DNA of 64,000 bases, from assembly GCA_963556145.1 (NCBI GenBank), contig OY744464.1:6076001-6140000 (forward strand), read 5' to 3'. Source of the stretch: Hygrocybe punicea (Eukaryota; Basidiomycota; Agaricomycetes; Agaricales; Hygrophoraceae). The notes under the pieces were generated by a model. It made no database searches and had not been told where the DNA came from. It worked only from the letters and a program-made list of their open reading frames with translations. Shown piece by piece: positions 45,775-56,821 of this stretch (the stretch's first letter is position 1; every line of letters begins with the position of its first letter). The translations under genes and the position numbers were made by a program.

Positions 45775-46978
45775 ATGGCCGCTGCATATTCTTCCGCTCT
45801 CGAATCTTATCTTTGTTTCTGCTCTGACCACCACTTCTCCCCGGCGCTGACAGCGGACACGTTCAGTTTCTACATAGTCTACATGTGTTTCCATATCAAA
45901 CCCCAATCTGTCGACAACTACCTCTCCAGTATCTGCAACCAACTCGAACCCTTCTACCCAGATGTCCAGGCTCTCCGTCGCCACCACCTCGTTTCAAAAA
46001 CACTTGCAGGTTGCAAGAAGCTCCACTCAACGGCCATCACCCGCAAACGTGCCCTCTCCCGGACCAAGCTCTCCTCCCTCTGCACCTCTTACCTTGCCCA
46101 CCCCTCTTATAACGATGCACTCTTCGTTGCTCTGACCTCAATGGCATTCCATGGCCTTGTCCACCTCGGTGAACTTGTTTGGCCAGACACACTTCATCTC
46201 CAAGACTACCGCAAGGTCATTATGCGTGGGTCGGTAACCCTCCATGATCAGTCCTTCGACTTCTTCCTTCCAGGCCACAAGGCGGACCATTTCTTTGAAG
46301 GTTCCCACATTCTACTCCACCATACTACGACTCCGGACAACCCCCTGCTCCTCTTCACCTGTTACCTCGAGTTGCGCGACTGACTTTTCCCCTTCCATGC
46401 CGAACTTTTTCTCCACTCAGACGGCTCTCTCCCAACCCGTTCTTGGTTCCTCCGCCACTTGCGCTCCCATTTTCTGGACCCGTTCATCGGTGGCCACTCT
46501 CTCCGCTCCAGCGGGGCAACTGACCTTGCCTCTGCTGGTGTTCTGCCTTACCTGATCCAATGCATCGGCCATTGGGCTTGGGGAAATGCAGGGGTAATCC
46601 CAGGATACATTTGTCTGTATCCGTACTCGTACTCCCCACAGATACGGATGCAATATCCACGAATTTTACCCACGGATTCCCGATCAAAATGAGCCGGAGA
46701 TCACCTGAAACGGTCAGGAATTGACTGAGATAGAGTCCAATCAATGTTTAGTCTCTATCTCAGTCAATTCTTGACCGTTTTGGATGATCTCCGGCTCATT
46801 TTGAAGCCCACGGATACGAGAATCTGTATCCGTACTAGTACTCTTAAGAGTACGGATACCTGCGGAAAAGGATTTACCCTTATCCCTGCATTTCCCTAGT
46901 TGGGCTTCTGACGCTTGGCAGATCTACGTCCGCAAACACCCAACTCTGCAAGCTGCCTTCTTGTTTGCGCGTCGCTGA
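45775..46978 (+). pseudogene. Tyrosine recombinase, interrupted by a MITE
   Basis: Begins AAAYSSALESYLCFCSDH, with KTLAGCKKLHSTAITRKRAL and HGLVHLGELVWPDTL. TGA at 46381-46383 (CGA would fit) precedes LFPFHAELFLHSDGSLPTR. Catalytic-region motif HSLRSSGATDLASAG (Arg) and IGHWA (His/Trp) come next. The MITE at 46579-46898 follows, after which the frame resumes SDAWQIYVRKHPTLQAAF (nucleophile Tyr in IYV) and stops at 46976-46978. The family integrates circular cDNA. The insertion falls between the His/Trp and the Tyr, so no active enzyme can be made. Confidence 0.8.
46579..46898. mobile_element. Fold-back MITE inside the recombinase, 320 bp
   Basis: Termini TGGGGAAATGCAGGG and CCCTGCATTTCCCTA are inverted (the first A is lost on the left). 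Flanks ATTGGGCT (46571-46578) and GTTGGGCT (46899-46906) are an 8-bp duplication with one mismatch. A long inner hairpin centred near 46745 pairs GAGCCGGAGATCA... with its inverse. Ends and duplication length indicate hAT type. Confidence 0.8.
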
Positions 46979-47315
46979 GGCAACCGGTGCTCACCATCGC
47001 CCTTCCAGGCTCACAATTTCATCTCCATACCTTTCCCAGACACTTTTCCCTGCCTTTTATTTCATCTCCCACGGACACATTTCTCTCACCCTTTTATTGG
47101 ACCTTTCACATCGTTGTGTTGTACCTTGGACCATCCCTTTGCTCCACACTTTTACTCCACCCCATTCTCTACTCTCTCCTACCAATTTCCTTAGCTTTTA
47201 GCACCGCACCATTTCTTCTCGTGTATTACATACTTATCAAATTCCAGGCCTTGCCGCTGTTTCAGGACAAGGCCACGTTCGGTTATCTCTTTCACCAAAA
47301 AACTGAAAGGTGCTT

Positions 47316-47535
47316 GATTAGCTGAATTTAAACTTTAATTTATTGTAGTCTAATCATGCCCAATGTTACAGTTCAAGACTCATATGGACTGCACTCGCCC
47401 TCTGCGATTGAGAGCCCTTGCACCTTTCCTTTCCTCGAGTTTCACCCTGGGGTTTCTACCCGCTTTCCCACATCGCGGTTTCACTTCATTTTACTTATTT
47501 ACTCTGGAGGAGACTTTGCTATCACCAATGCTCTC
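47316..47535 (+). repeat. Direct terminal repeat, right
   Basis: Partner of the left repeat with equal length. Sequence outside either repeat does not match, so no simple LTR-type target duplication. Confidence 0.8.
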
Positions 47536-48289
47536 CATCAGGAAAACGTTGACGGAATGACATAGGATTATAAATCATTAGCAGATAAATCATTTAAATA
47601 ATATATATAACTATTATACATGGTCTGGTAATGGAAGATATAGGACAGTGGTGTTGGCAGAAACTGGAAAGCATGCCAGAATGAGTGAAATGACAGGTAT
47701 TACAAGATTTGCCAAAATTTGTCAAATATGTAAGTCTGGCAATTCTGATCACACATAACAGAATTAAAGAACTTGGAAGAACATATCTAAGTGGCGGTAC
47801 TTACTCAGATCAACAAGAGTAATGTAAATCTGAAATATCTATCTATGTTTATATAGGACAGTAGAGTTTGTGGAAATTATGAAGTCTGTCTGACTGAGTG
47901 GACTGATAATGTGACATAAGAGTTGTGGGTAGTGGTCAGCATAATAAGTAGGGTGGGTATGATAGGTTACATCTGGATGGCAGAACTTATCTGGTTCAAC
48001 AATCAGGGTTTAATCTGAAGGATCTGTCTACATTTCATAGCATTGGGCAGAGTCCAAAGTATGCTAGAATGAGCGACAAAAATTGTTAGATTTGTAAGAC
48101 TGGTCATATGTAGTAAAGACATTGCAAAGTCTACCAAGATTGAATGACTGTCAAGTTTGTCGGGGTGGAAGTCATGTTTCATGCTGAGCCGTAGCAAGAC
48201 TGATGACATGAATTACAATGCCGTATCCCGTTATATACATTTACATCTAGTCATAATTCTCCATCGCCACTATTCTGGGCACCAGACTT
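47536..48289. repeat. AT-rich region with degenerate repeats
   Basis: No gene. Words such as CCAGAATGAG/CTAGAATGAG, AAGTCTGGC/AAGACTGGT and AGATTTGYMA recur, and blocks beginning GGACAGT or GGGCAGA look like worn tandem units. It may be the subterminal part of the element that carries the DUF6698 gene. Confidence 0.3.
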
Positions 48290-49800
48290 CTTCAGAGCTC
48301 ACTTCTCCCTGATCTTCGCTAACACACTGTTTTTCGTGACCATACGTTGAGCTGATGAGTAGCTCGGGAATATTTGTCTGTTGGACTTGTTAGTTATTAC
48401 ATTTTGACATGATGAGATCATACCGATTCCACCATATTAGGAGGTTATCAACTTCCTCCTGCTCGTCAATGTCATCAAATAGTTCCAGGAGGCTATTGTA
48501 GAATCATTCAGAGTTGGTGACTGTATCTGTCCTAGAGAATACAGCCGAGGAAGAAAGGGCAAATCGGGCCTGCAATGATACAGGTCAGCCTAAAGTAAAA
48601 CACACCAAGGGGGCCATCACCTGAGTAGTGATGTAAGCAATTGAGGCCAATGTGACATGAGTCATACCATGGATTCGAGTGTTACCTGATCGCGTAGCCT
48701 TCACGATCTTATCGACGGAGCTCGGCGACGTGAAGACATGTTTGTAAGCCTGATATGATGAATAATCAGCTGGGTTAGTGGGTTACTCAAAACTACTCAT
48801 GGAAATCAGGATTGAATTTCTGAGAAGACCTTTCCATGGGTCATCTGGATCGTATTCGTGACGAGCATATAAGAGAATCAGCCATTGATCACCTGGTATA
48901 ATCATCTCACCACTGTGTAACTTATCTTTGGTTCTATAAGGGATGATGGCATCACGGACGAAGACAAACATCTAAATGAATGTCGTACTTGGGATCTGAC
49001 CAGTCCATACCCGCCGGACATAAGAGTGCCCCCATACGGTCATGGTGGAAACCACGATCCATCTTGACGTTCCTCGAGAGCGGAGGGTTAAGAGACTGAC
49101 CAGAGGGAACAATCCACTCAAGGATGGGACCTTTCAGACTTTTTGTGTCGTCTGACCTAGCAGACGATGCTCCTTTTTGTACCTGCCAAAACCTATAGTA
49201 AACCAACACAATATAAGCCAAGGATGACTTACCATCTCGGCAATTGCTACGACATCGTCATCGGAACCTTCCATGAGTCGCTCTTTGAGGCCAGGAACTG
49301 TTTGGAGAAGTGTTGCGAAAACACGATGCTCTCGCCGTTGCCTACAAAGAGGGATATGATTAGTTGAGGAGCATAGACATAAATCTACTGAAAGTACTCC
49401 GAAGTGAATGATTCCTCTGGCTCCTCTGCCAGCTCACCCATATGGAGAAGGCCGTTTGTGACCAGTGCTTGTATATTACATAAAGCATGTACCGTCCGCC
49501 CAAAATGGCAGCCATGGGAAACAAGTGGATCAGAGAGACAACTTTCATAGCTCGAGTGAGAAACAAATTGTAAGAAATCAAATGAACGAGCATGTACGCT
49601 TTTTTCCTGGGACCCAGGTGGAGCACATCCTCTCGCTGACGACGGCCAGCAGTTTGTGTGGGAGCATTCAGATTGTCGTCTGCCATGATCAAGTATACCC
49701 AGTAATGTATGACGAGTTGGAAAGTTGATATGGGAATTAAACTGGGAAGCATCTGCCTCAATTTGTAGCTTTTGAATGCCAACGAAAGCGTGACTCACAT
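48290..49800 (-). pseudogene. DUF6698-type protein
   Basis: Read from about 49800 downward. A frame with TVHALCNIQALVTNGLLHMG and EEPEESFTSEYF lies at 49385-49500. The clear part starts LLQTVPGLKERLMEGSDDDV (about 49260-49300), then after a GTAAGT...TTGGCAG intron VQKGASSARSDDTKSLKGPI, NPPLSRNVKMDRGFHHDRMG and ALLCPAGMDWSDP (about 49010-49190). Further exons give HSGEMIIPGDQWLILLYARH and YDPDDPWKGLLRNS (about 48830-48930), FTSPSSVDKIVKATRSGN, ARFALSSSAVFSRTDTV and a DEQEEVDNLLIWWNR end (about 48430). These are landmarks of a family very frequent in Agaricomycete genomes and linked to repeats; function unknown. Several stops suggest decay. The 5' exons are uncertain. Confidence 0.6.
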
Positions 49801-50024
49801 GATTACCCATGCTGATCTCGTGCATACATGACCAGGCATGACCTGTTCAATGCTGCGTGACTGATAGCGTGTCGAAAAGGTATAACAAGCGATCAACATT
49901 TGAATGAGAATGCAACACACCCAACTCGAACGATGTCCAACAGAGCAGACCTCGCTGCTATCCACATTCGCTTGCACATCTATATCTCTCAGGCAAAGTA
50001 TTCCAAGAATCCAGTACTTCAATA

Positions 50025-50806
50025 CAACCATGGTACTGACTGACTTCGCCCATGGGAATGGTGAGGCTCCAGCCTTGTCTAGGTTCCGGAATGGTTTAAC
50101 GTTGTCGCATCTTGAAAGGCCATCCAACAATCAAGTACGTGTCAGTCCCTCTGACCTGCAAGGTCACCGCCTGTCGCACCAAGTGCTTGGTCCTTGCTGT
50201 CTCTGTCCTATGATGGACTTCTACCAGCCTGACTTCGTGGAGGTGGCCATCTACGTAGCCACTGCCAGTCCTTTTTTAGGAGAGTATGTTGCGAGCTGTG
50301 CTCAGGGCAGGTGTGGGTACTTTGGTAAGTTATTTTCCCTGTTACAAAACACGACTCATAGTCATTGGTCATAGTGTTCATGGAGCGCCTCCACAACAAA
50401 ATAGGTGTACCTATCAAAGAATATCCTCGCCGATGTGAGCAGTTGATGCAGGCTAGCTCGGAGTTGTAACAACTTGATTGATTCTTCATTAGGGTTTGGC
50501 GAACGAGCCCCACCACAGGTGACACACATCTCTGAAAACACCCCACGTGCACAGAGACCGTTGAAGAGGTCATATGCAATGCTGGGTACGTCTAAGAAGC
50601 AGAAGTCTTCTTCTTCTCTAATCATATTCCGGCAGACATTCGCAACAACACAGATCTTGTACCAAAACGCCGCGCGCTCACGCGTCCAGACGACCCGAGT
50701 GAGATCGACTCTTACATGCTCAGGCAATTGGATTCCCAAGGCATCACAGAGGCCGAGTTTTGGGGATTGTTTGTCAAGTGTAAATGCGGATTGATCACCA
50801 CATGAA
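50025..50806 (+). CDS. CCLC-motif Agaricomycete protein, unknown function
   Basis: Starts about ATG 50031 (MVLTDFAHGNGEAPALSRF). Then GPCCLCPMMDFYQPDFVEVA and GEYVASCAQGRCGYF give a CxxC-like pair and two more Cys, a possible zinc site. A GTAAGT...CATAG intron at about 50323-50373 leads to VFMERLHNKIGVPIKEYPRR, and a middle GFGERAPPQ exon leads to a last exon ending SQGITEAEFWGLFVKCKCGL and ITT before TGA at 50804-50806. I have seen this arrangement (CCLC start, FVKCxCGL end) as an unannotated family in Agaricomycetes. Divergent from the DUF6698 gene with about 230 bp between, so they may share a promoter. Confidence 0.45.
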
Positions 50807-52253
50807 GGGTTTTCAATGAGCATGGCTGTAATAAGGTGGTGATGGATGTTATAGATCTCACTGGTGATTCTGATTAGAGACACTCTTACAAGATCTGATT
50901 CGCGGTATATTCAGAATCTGGAACAGTCGACAAAGGTAGAACTTGACGATAAAACAACCATGTAAATTCGGTCACTGCGGTAGCAATCATAGTCGAAAAT
51001 AAAGAGAATAGGTAGAAATATGAATGCTTACATTGGCCCATGATCATGACAGCTGTGCGAGCAATAGTTCGACAGCGTCATCCATCAGAACGATACAACA
51101 AAATGGTAGAGATTGTCAACATCGGACTGACGATAACGCAAATATCCGTGTGGGGAATAGTCAAGCCTCTTACTAGTACGAACGAATGATCGTATAAGGA
51201 GACCCTAGTCCCATGTCCTCAACGCATTTGGAAGATACTATGGCATTAATGGCGCCACCCGTCAATGAGACTGTTTGCTCGACAGCTGCAACGTGCCACG
51301 AAGACTGAGACTTGGGAGATGAGTAGTGGTCAGAGTAAATTAGGCTCAACGGCTACGATGAACGCACCGCGATGCAGTGGTAGGTCAAAGGTGGGTAAAG
51401 GTGGGTTTGGGCAACGGGTTCAACAGCTGTGGTCAACGCACTGCGATTCGGTGGGGGATTTGGCCAGGGCATGCACTTCAGTCTGGTAGGGCGGTGAATT
51501 GATGGAAACAAGCCCAACCTCCAAGTTGACGGTAAGCTCAACAGCTACGGAGGACGCGCTGCGAATACCGATGGTCAAATTGGCCGTATTGAAGGACAAT
51601 ATACCTCCGAGAATAGTCATGGTCCGCTCAACGGCGGCGATGAACACGCCGCGACTGGGAAGCAGTGGGACATTCAAGTTTGACTCTGTCAGAGTCAGAA
51701 CTCTGAGTCCGAGTCCGACCATGATTATTATAAGGCACATTTGATTCGGAGCCCGAATGTTGACATGGGTTGGACTCCGACTTGGGCCCAGGCCGCATCA
51801 TCCGCATTTGTTGACCGCCTTCAAAACCAGCCCCGCCGTGGCAGCATCGTCGCTGCTGTCCAGACCCGATGATTCCGTTTGCCGCTGCCATTCAGACTTA
51901 AGGCTTCATAGTGCATTCGTCACCATGGCCACCATTCAAAATATCTGTGAGTTGGACCGCACATGCAATCTCCCATATGTTCAAGTTATATCTTGGCAGG
52001 TACTAAGAATGGTGAGCTTCAGCACGGGCGGCAGGGCAGCTGCGGGGTGAAGAAAGTCAGCATGGTTAAAGATCGGGATAGACTTGAAGTGCGCTGACCC
52101 AAAGGTTGCCTGGCAGTCGTGTACTCGGATGATGGGGATTCCAAGTTAGAGATGATCAGATCTGTGGAATCCAGTAACCAGTGTTTCATTCTTCAATGCA
52201 TGTCAACTCTCCGGTCTAGCATGTCCGAGTCACGGTCCACTCAGGCTTGCATT
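50807..52253. other. 1.4 kb without gene; contains the interspersed GCGA motif
   Basis: No supported coding frame. Four copies of the CTCAACRGC..GCGA motif lie at about 51340-51660. Two GACTCNGA-rich words lie at about 51680-51715. Confidence 0.4.
51338..51655 (+). repeat. Interspersed CTCAACRGCNGCGATGAACG motif, cluster 1
   Basis: Four diverged copies, starting near 51342, 51418, 51537 and 51628, each about 30 bp and ending GCRCYGCGA. The DNA between copies is not alike, so this is not an ordinary tandem array. Confidence 0.55.
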
Positions 52254-53855
52254 TCATTCTTCAAACCCATACATGTCATCCATAGCTAGCAACTCCGAAT
52301 CATCACTTTCGACACTTGGTTCATCTTCAGAGTCCATATCCTCTTCACCTAAGTAGTCATCCTCTCGATTCCCGAAACCAAACTCAGGGTCCTCAACATC
52401 GGAATCGCTCTGGTGGTTCTGTCAGTTGGAAACTTGTTCAATCTGGGTTGACTCAGCAACGTCCATTGCTGAACTTGATGTGGCTGCAGATGCAGACGCA
52501 GTTGCGGTTTTGCCATGACTATAAAGATGTCCAATTCCTAACCCCCAATGATACCGCATCAGCATGTCACGATTAACAAACCTGGCATGCCAGTGTCAGT
52601 AGAATACTAACAAAAACCAACGGTCACTCACCGGCCCACAAAATAATGAGACCAGTCTTGAGTGTCACTCACACAGCAGGAAAGGCCAACCCTGTCCGGA
52701 TGCACCCTCCCACTTGCAAAAGCTGGGATAATATGGCAACCACGTAGCACGTCTCTCGGGTCCACGAATCCGAATGCACCTTCAGCCACCATTGGCGGAA
52801 AACGAACTGAATCAAGTTTAAAGTTGTCCCATCCAAAGGATCGACTTCCAATGTGCTCAAACCATCGCACCCATAAAAACTCCATTCTCCGTGCTTCATA
52901 GTCCAGCATGCCTTCTCCAGTATAGATCATGTTGACGTGATAAACTCCAAGGACACGAGCATATAAGAAAGGGTGATATTGAGTGTCCATGTCGCCAGTA
53001 TTGGCCAGTAGCATTATGTCATGATGGTCAGTACCAGGGTTAACCACATCTTGCCCTCTTCTGACATCATAGGTTGTGTAATTAAATCTTGCCAGATGAT
53101 GAGTATACATGCGTTCATTCTTGAAAAGCACTGAATCATGCAGTTGGCAATTTGTATCACACGACGATTCTGGCAATAGACCAATCATTTCTTTGATACA
53201 TGGTAGGATATGATCCTTGAGTTTTGGCACGAAATCCTGACCAATATGTAAGTATATTTGAACTCCCCGAAGAGAACATCACCTTTACTTTAATTGCTGG
53301 ATCTCCGACATATTTCTGCAAGAAAAGAGGAATGTTTTCAGGGTGATTCTGGGATTTTCCAATCGTGTGATGGGCTTCAGGAGTTGTAGGAACTTCTTTG
53401 TCTGTTACATTTCCAGCTGTCTGGTGTCTTGCACAGATGTGATGAAGACGAGCCCAGCAACGTTCAATTTTTGTCATTTGCTTGATGAAATGCTTGCGAC
53501 TTGTACAGGTATACCAGGCCTTGGGTGACTGATGCTCAAGTTCGCCCTGAGGGAACATCAGTTTTAGAGCAAGAAATTGATGACATCACGAACTGGCTCA
53601 GTCGAGTAAGAGTCTGTAGTATCATATCTTTTTATGGTAGTAACATAGTCACCATGAGAATGGAGCTTGTAAGTGTCAAGGTTAAATGTCTTGTGGCATC
53701 GCCTTGCCTCACGGGACCGTGGCCTGGCTTCATTAATTTGAGCAGGAGACTGCTGTTGCTCAGTTGTGGTAGTTGTGTTATGTGCTTGGGTGATTTCGGG
53801 GGCATTCAAGTTAACTCTTCGGCCATGTTTATGAGCTGATGTTTGAATGTTGCAG

Positions 53856-54003
53856 TGGAGTCGGTCGGAGGGTCCCTCAGGATCGCAAGAGGGAGAAGGC
53901 TGCTCAAAGGCTAAGATGGATCTGTCTACTACATCCCAAAGGCTACTAACTATGACAAACCGTGGGAACTCTATCACGTGACTGTCCAGGCACAACTACT
54001 ACA
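53856..54003 (-). repeat. LTR, 3' copy (element on minus strand)
   Basis: 148 bp, TG...CA ends, bordered by GCAG on the outside and by the purine tract on the inside. Confidence 0.85.
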
Positions 54004-54343
54004 AGTGCCCCCCCTCTTGTAGCGATGCCCTCGTCACTATCAGCAAGAGGCAAACAAAAGAACAGAAATGGGGAATGGGAAAAGGAAAGGAAAGGAAAGG
54101 AAAGGAACCGACACAAAACAAACAAAACAGAAAGAAATCAGTCCAAAAAGAAAGCTCTACGCTACCTAGGCCTTGTCCAGTACAAAGCTACAAGAGCGCG
54201 ACTCAAATCATGAAGGTGGGGGTCACGATCCCAATCGAGAATCATTGGGTTGGTTGGTCTTGAGCTGGCAGGTACAAAGGGTCGTGTGATGGTTGGCCGG
54301 CCAGGCCCAATGCCTCGCGGGTGGCTCTGAGACCAGATGGGAC

Positions 54344-54987
54344 TAGGGCAGGTCAAGGGTATGCAATACCCCCAGGGGTTAAGAGTACGGGTACCACGGG
54401 TTAAGGGTACGAGTCCAGCCTCAGAATACCCGCAGTACCCACACGGGTATGGGCTGTATTTTTTTTGGGAGAAGAAACATCAAAAACTCAATTTTTGGGG
54501 TATTTTTCGCCATTTTTGAGGGATATAATGAGAATCATTGCTTGTAAAAATATGTAAAAATGCTCTCAACACTCCCCACAGTATTCTGAACATTGTGCTC
54601 CTTTACACTAAAGGGATCCGACCAGTATTCCGTCCATAATAACCATAAAAACCACCAAAAACAGGTAAAAATGGGGTATTTTGCATGTTTTTGAGGGATA
54701 TAATGAGAATCATTGCTTGTAAAAATATGTAAAAATGCTCTCAACACTCCGCACAGTATTCTAAACATTGTGTTCCTTTACACTAAAGGGATCCGGCCAG
54801 TATTCTGTCCACAATAACCATAAAAACCACCAAAAACAGGTAAAAATGGGGTATTTTGCATGTTTCTTCCTGTACCCCTGCAAAACCCGTGCCATACCCG
54901 TACTTTTGGCCTCGGGTACGTACCCGTGACGGGTACGGGTCCGAGTACAGCCCCAGAGCACTGCGGGTGTACCCCTGACCGGCCCTA
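54344..54987. mobile_element. hAT-like element, 644 bp, TSD GATGGGAC, inside the LTR element
   Basis: Ends TAGGGCAGGTCAAGGGTATG and CGGGTGTACCCCTGACCGGCCCTA are imperfect inverted repeats, followed inward by GGGTACGGGT-type words. Perfect 8-bp duplications GATGGGAC lie at 54336-54343 and 54988-54995. The interior contains a 175-bp unit repeated almost exactly twice (about 54518-54692 and 54693-54867). No transposase. Third nesting level: this element in the LTR element in Plavaka. Confidence 0.9.
54518..54867. repeat. 175-bp tandem duplication
   Basis: Both units start GAGGGATATAATGAGAATCA and end near AAATGGGGTATTTTGCATG, with only a few substitutions. The unit start positions, 54518 and 54693, give the period. 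Confidence 0.85.
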
Positions 54988-55251
54988 GATGGGACCAATG
55001 GGGGTGACAAAAGCATGTTGGGGACGTGGGCCGTTGGACCACCAGGCACAGCGCTGTAAAGTGAAAAAGGGTCATCTAGCAGCATGGGATCGGAGGGCAG
55101 AAAGGTCATGTGGGGCTCGTGTTGGGATGGTTGGATATATGGGAATGGTGGCCGATTCCTCGGCCCAGTCAAATCGTGTAGGGGCAGGTGTGGGTGGGGG
55201 TACACTCACCGAGGTGGGGGTGGACATGCGAATCGAGCCATTCGCGGTCCC

Positions 55252-56514
55252 TCATTGGCCTTTCCCGTCGTCTTGGTGCGTATCCTCGTTCATCGCCGGG
55301 ACTTCCTCACTCATCTCGGCTACCCTTATCATCTCTGTCTCTCCGTTCTTCGCGTATGCGTCGGCTTGCGTTTCAATGCCGTTGAGCCTTGGCGTTCGCA
55401 GTTGTGGCGTCTGGACCGCGGTGTCGTGATCCTGGGCTGACGTGGGCACGTGCTGGCATGTACTTGGGGGGGAAACGGGGTCTGGGGTGCATTTGGGCAC
55501 GTTCCATTGCACGGGCACGGGCTTTGGGGCCTGTGTGGGCGTCAAATGGTCAGGCGTTGTGGGATCGCGGTCTGGGACGCGTTTGAACGTGTTTTCTTGC
55601 ACGGACGCGGGGTTTGGGGCCGGGGTGGGACTTGACACACATTCGGACGCGTTTTGCAGCGGGGATGGTGTGTTTGGGGCTGATGTGGGTGCGCGACACG
55701 TCTCTTGTTGAGTTTCGGGCGCAGTGGTTCGTGTTGGGGTAGTATTCGACGACGGGGCGTCGTCCAACGTGGTTTCCATTGCGTCTGGCGATTGTGGGCA
55801 TGTTGGGCCATGCTGGGATGCGTTCTCACATGTGGATGGGGCCGTTTGGGTGGGCGTTGACACGTGGCACGTCTTGCGTTCAATGCTGGGTGAGGGGGCG
55901 CGTGTTGGGACATGCGTGCTTTTTGGCGTGGTTGGGTCAGCCAGTGTGGCGTGCTCAGACGTGGGTGGGGTCTTTCCTGGTATCGACGTCTGTGCTGACG
56001 TGGATATGCAGGTGGGGGGCACCGTTTGGGTTGATGCGGAGATGGTGGTGGGTGATCGAAGCTGGGTTGCTACGGAAATAGAAGCTGGCGGCGTTGTCTG
56101 GGTCGACACTGATACGCGGGTCGATGGGACTGTTTGGGTCGACACGGAGATGATGCTGGATGCTGTTTGGGTCGACGTGGGTGTCAGCGTTTGCGTTGAC
56201 ACGCATACATGGGTGTGTGATTCTGTCTGGGTTGCTGCTGGCGCTCTTTTTGGCGTCGTCTGTACTGGCACAGAGATGCTGGTGGGCAGCTCTGGGGTTG
56301 GCAGGGCCATATGGGTTGATTCCCAACGTGCGTGTTTTTCGGCGATGCCTTGTGCTTGGCCTTTCTCAACACATGAGAAGACCAATTTCTCAATGTCTTG
56401 GATATGCATAACGTCGCCGTCTTTGAGCTGGGAAACTGAAGCAGTGGATGCAGGTTGTTGCTGATTCGTTGATGCTGGGATTTTTTTTGTTGTTTTCTTT
56501 TTGTTGTTGGCCAT
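55252..56514 (-). CDS. Thr/Pro/Ser-rich ORF with STQT repeats in the LTR element
   Basis: A 420-codon uninterrupted frame from ATG 56514. It starts MANNKKKTTKKIPAST, with a short helical part near residues 25-65 (KDGDVMHIQDIEKLVFSCVE). From about residue 75 to 180 there are many V/I/A-S-T/A-Q-T units at intervals of 9-13 residues (VSTQT, SASTQT, VATQL). A Pro/Thr-rich middle and an acidic C-terminus follow. It is the only long frame of the element, about 300 bp inside the 5' LTR, where a gag would sit, but there is no zinc knuckle or capsid motif I can see. It could be a captured host sequence or a highly changed Gag. The open frame over 1.26 kb, among otherwise broken frames, suggests recent insertion or constraint. 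Confidence 0.55.
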   Translation of the reverse strand: MANNKKKTTKKIPASTNQQQPASTASVSQLKDGDVMHIQDIEKLVFSCVEKGQAQGIAEKHARWESTHMALPTPELPTSISVPVQTTPKRAPAATQTESHTHVCVSTQTLTPTSTQTASSIISVSTQTVPSTRVSVSTQTTPPASISVATQLRSPTTISASTQTVPPTCISTSAQTSIPGKTPPTSEHATLADPTTPKSTHVPTRAPSPSIERKTCHVSTPTQTAPSTCENASQHGPTCPQSPDAMETTLDDAPSSNTTPTRTTAPETQQETCRAPTSAPNTPSPLQNASECVSSPTPAPNPASVQENTFKRVPDRDPTTPDHLTPTQAPKPVPVQWNVPKCTPDPVSPPSTCQHVPTSAQDHDTAVQTPQLRTPRLNGIETQADAYAKNGETEMIRVAEMSEEVPAMNEDTHQDDGKGQ

Positions 56515-56821
56515 GCTGAAATGAAATAGAATCGCCCGAACAGCGTTCAGTGCTTGAAGAAAAGAGGTGCTCGGTGCTCGGTTCTCTATTCAGAAAAGTT
56601 CTCAGTGGTCAAAAAAGGGCTCACTCGGTGCTCGGTTCTCTATTCAGAAAGTTCTCGGCGCTCGAAAAGGTGCTCGGGTTCAGAAATGTTTTTGGGAATG
56701 TTCTCGGAATGGCGCTCAGTGCTCGAAAAATTGCTGGGGTACCAAAAAGAAAAGCTTGCTTGCTGAGGTGCTGGAAACTGCTAGCAGAAGGGCTGGCTAA
56801 GAATCCACTCTCATCACCACG

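Larger units (their letters stand above)
42327..47535 (+). mobile_element. Tyrosine-recombinase retrotransposon (DIRS/Ngaro-like), degenerate
   Basis: Direct repeats of 220 bp at 42327-42546 and 47316-47535 (start GATTARCTGAATTTAAA, end CCAAYGCTCTC) enclose a Gag-like frame, an RT-RNase H frame and a tyrosine recombinase, all on plus. Gene order and the recombinase in place of an integrase define the DIRS order; direct rather than inverted terminal repeats are more like Ngaro. No TG...CA LTR ends were seen. The repeats differ at several C/T positions, and all three frames are broken. Confidence 0.75.

Noticed and set aside
42327..47535. Ordinary LTR retrotransposon
   Set aside because: No integrase or protease, a tyrosine recombinase instead, repeats lack TG...CA ends and target duplication.
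39579..47547. CATCAGGAAAAC occurring at 39579 and just after the retroelement at 47536
   Set aside because: A 12-base match is expected by chance in a window of this size; surrounding bases do not match.
55389..56464. Plus-strand frames antisense to the STQT ORF
   Set aside because: Shadow of the minus-strand Thr/Pro-rich ORF; the LTR element orientation (purine tract) supports minus.
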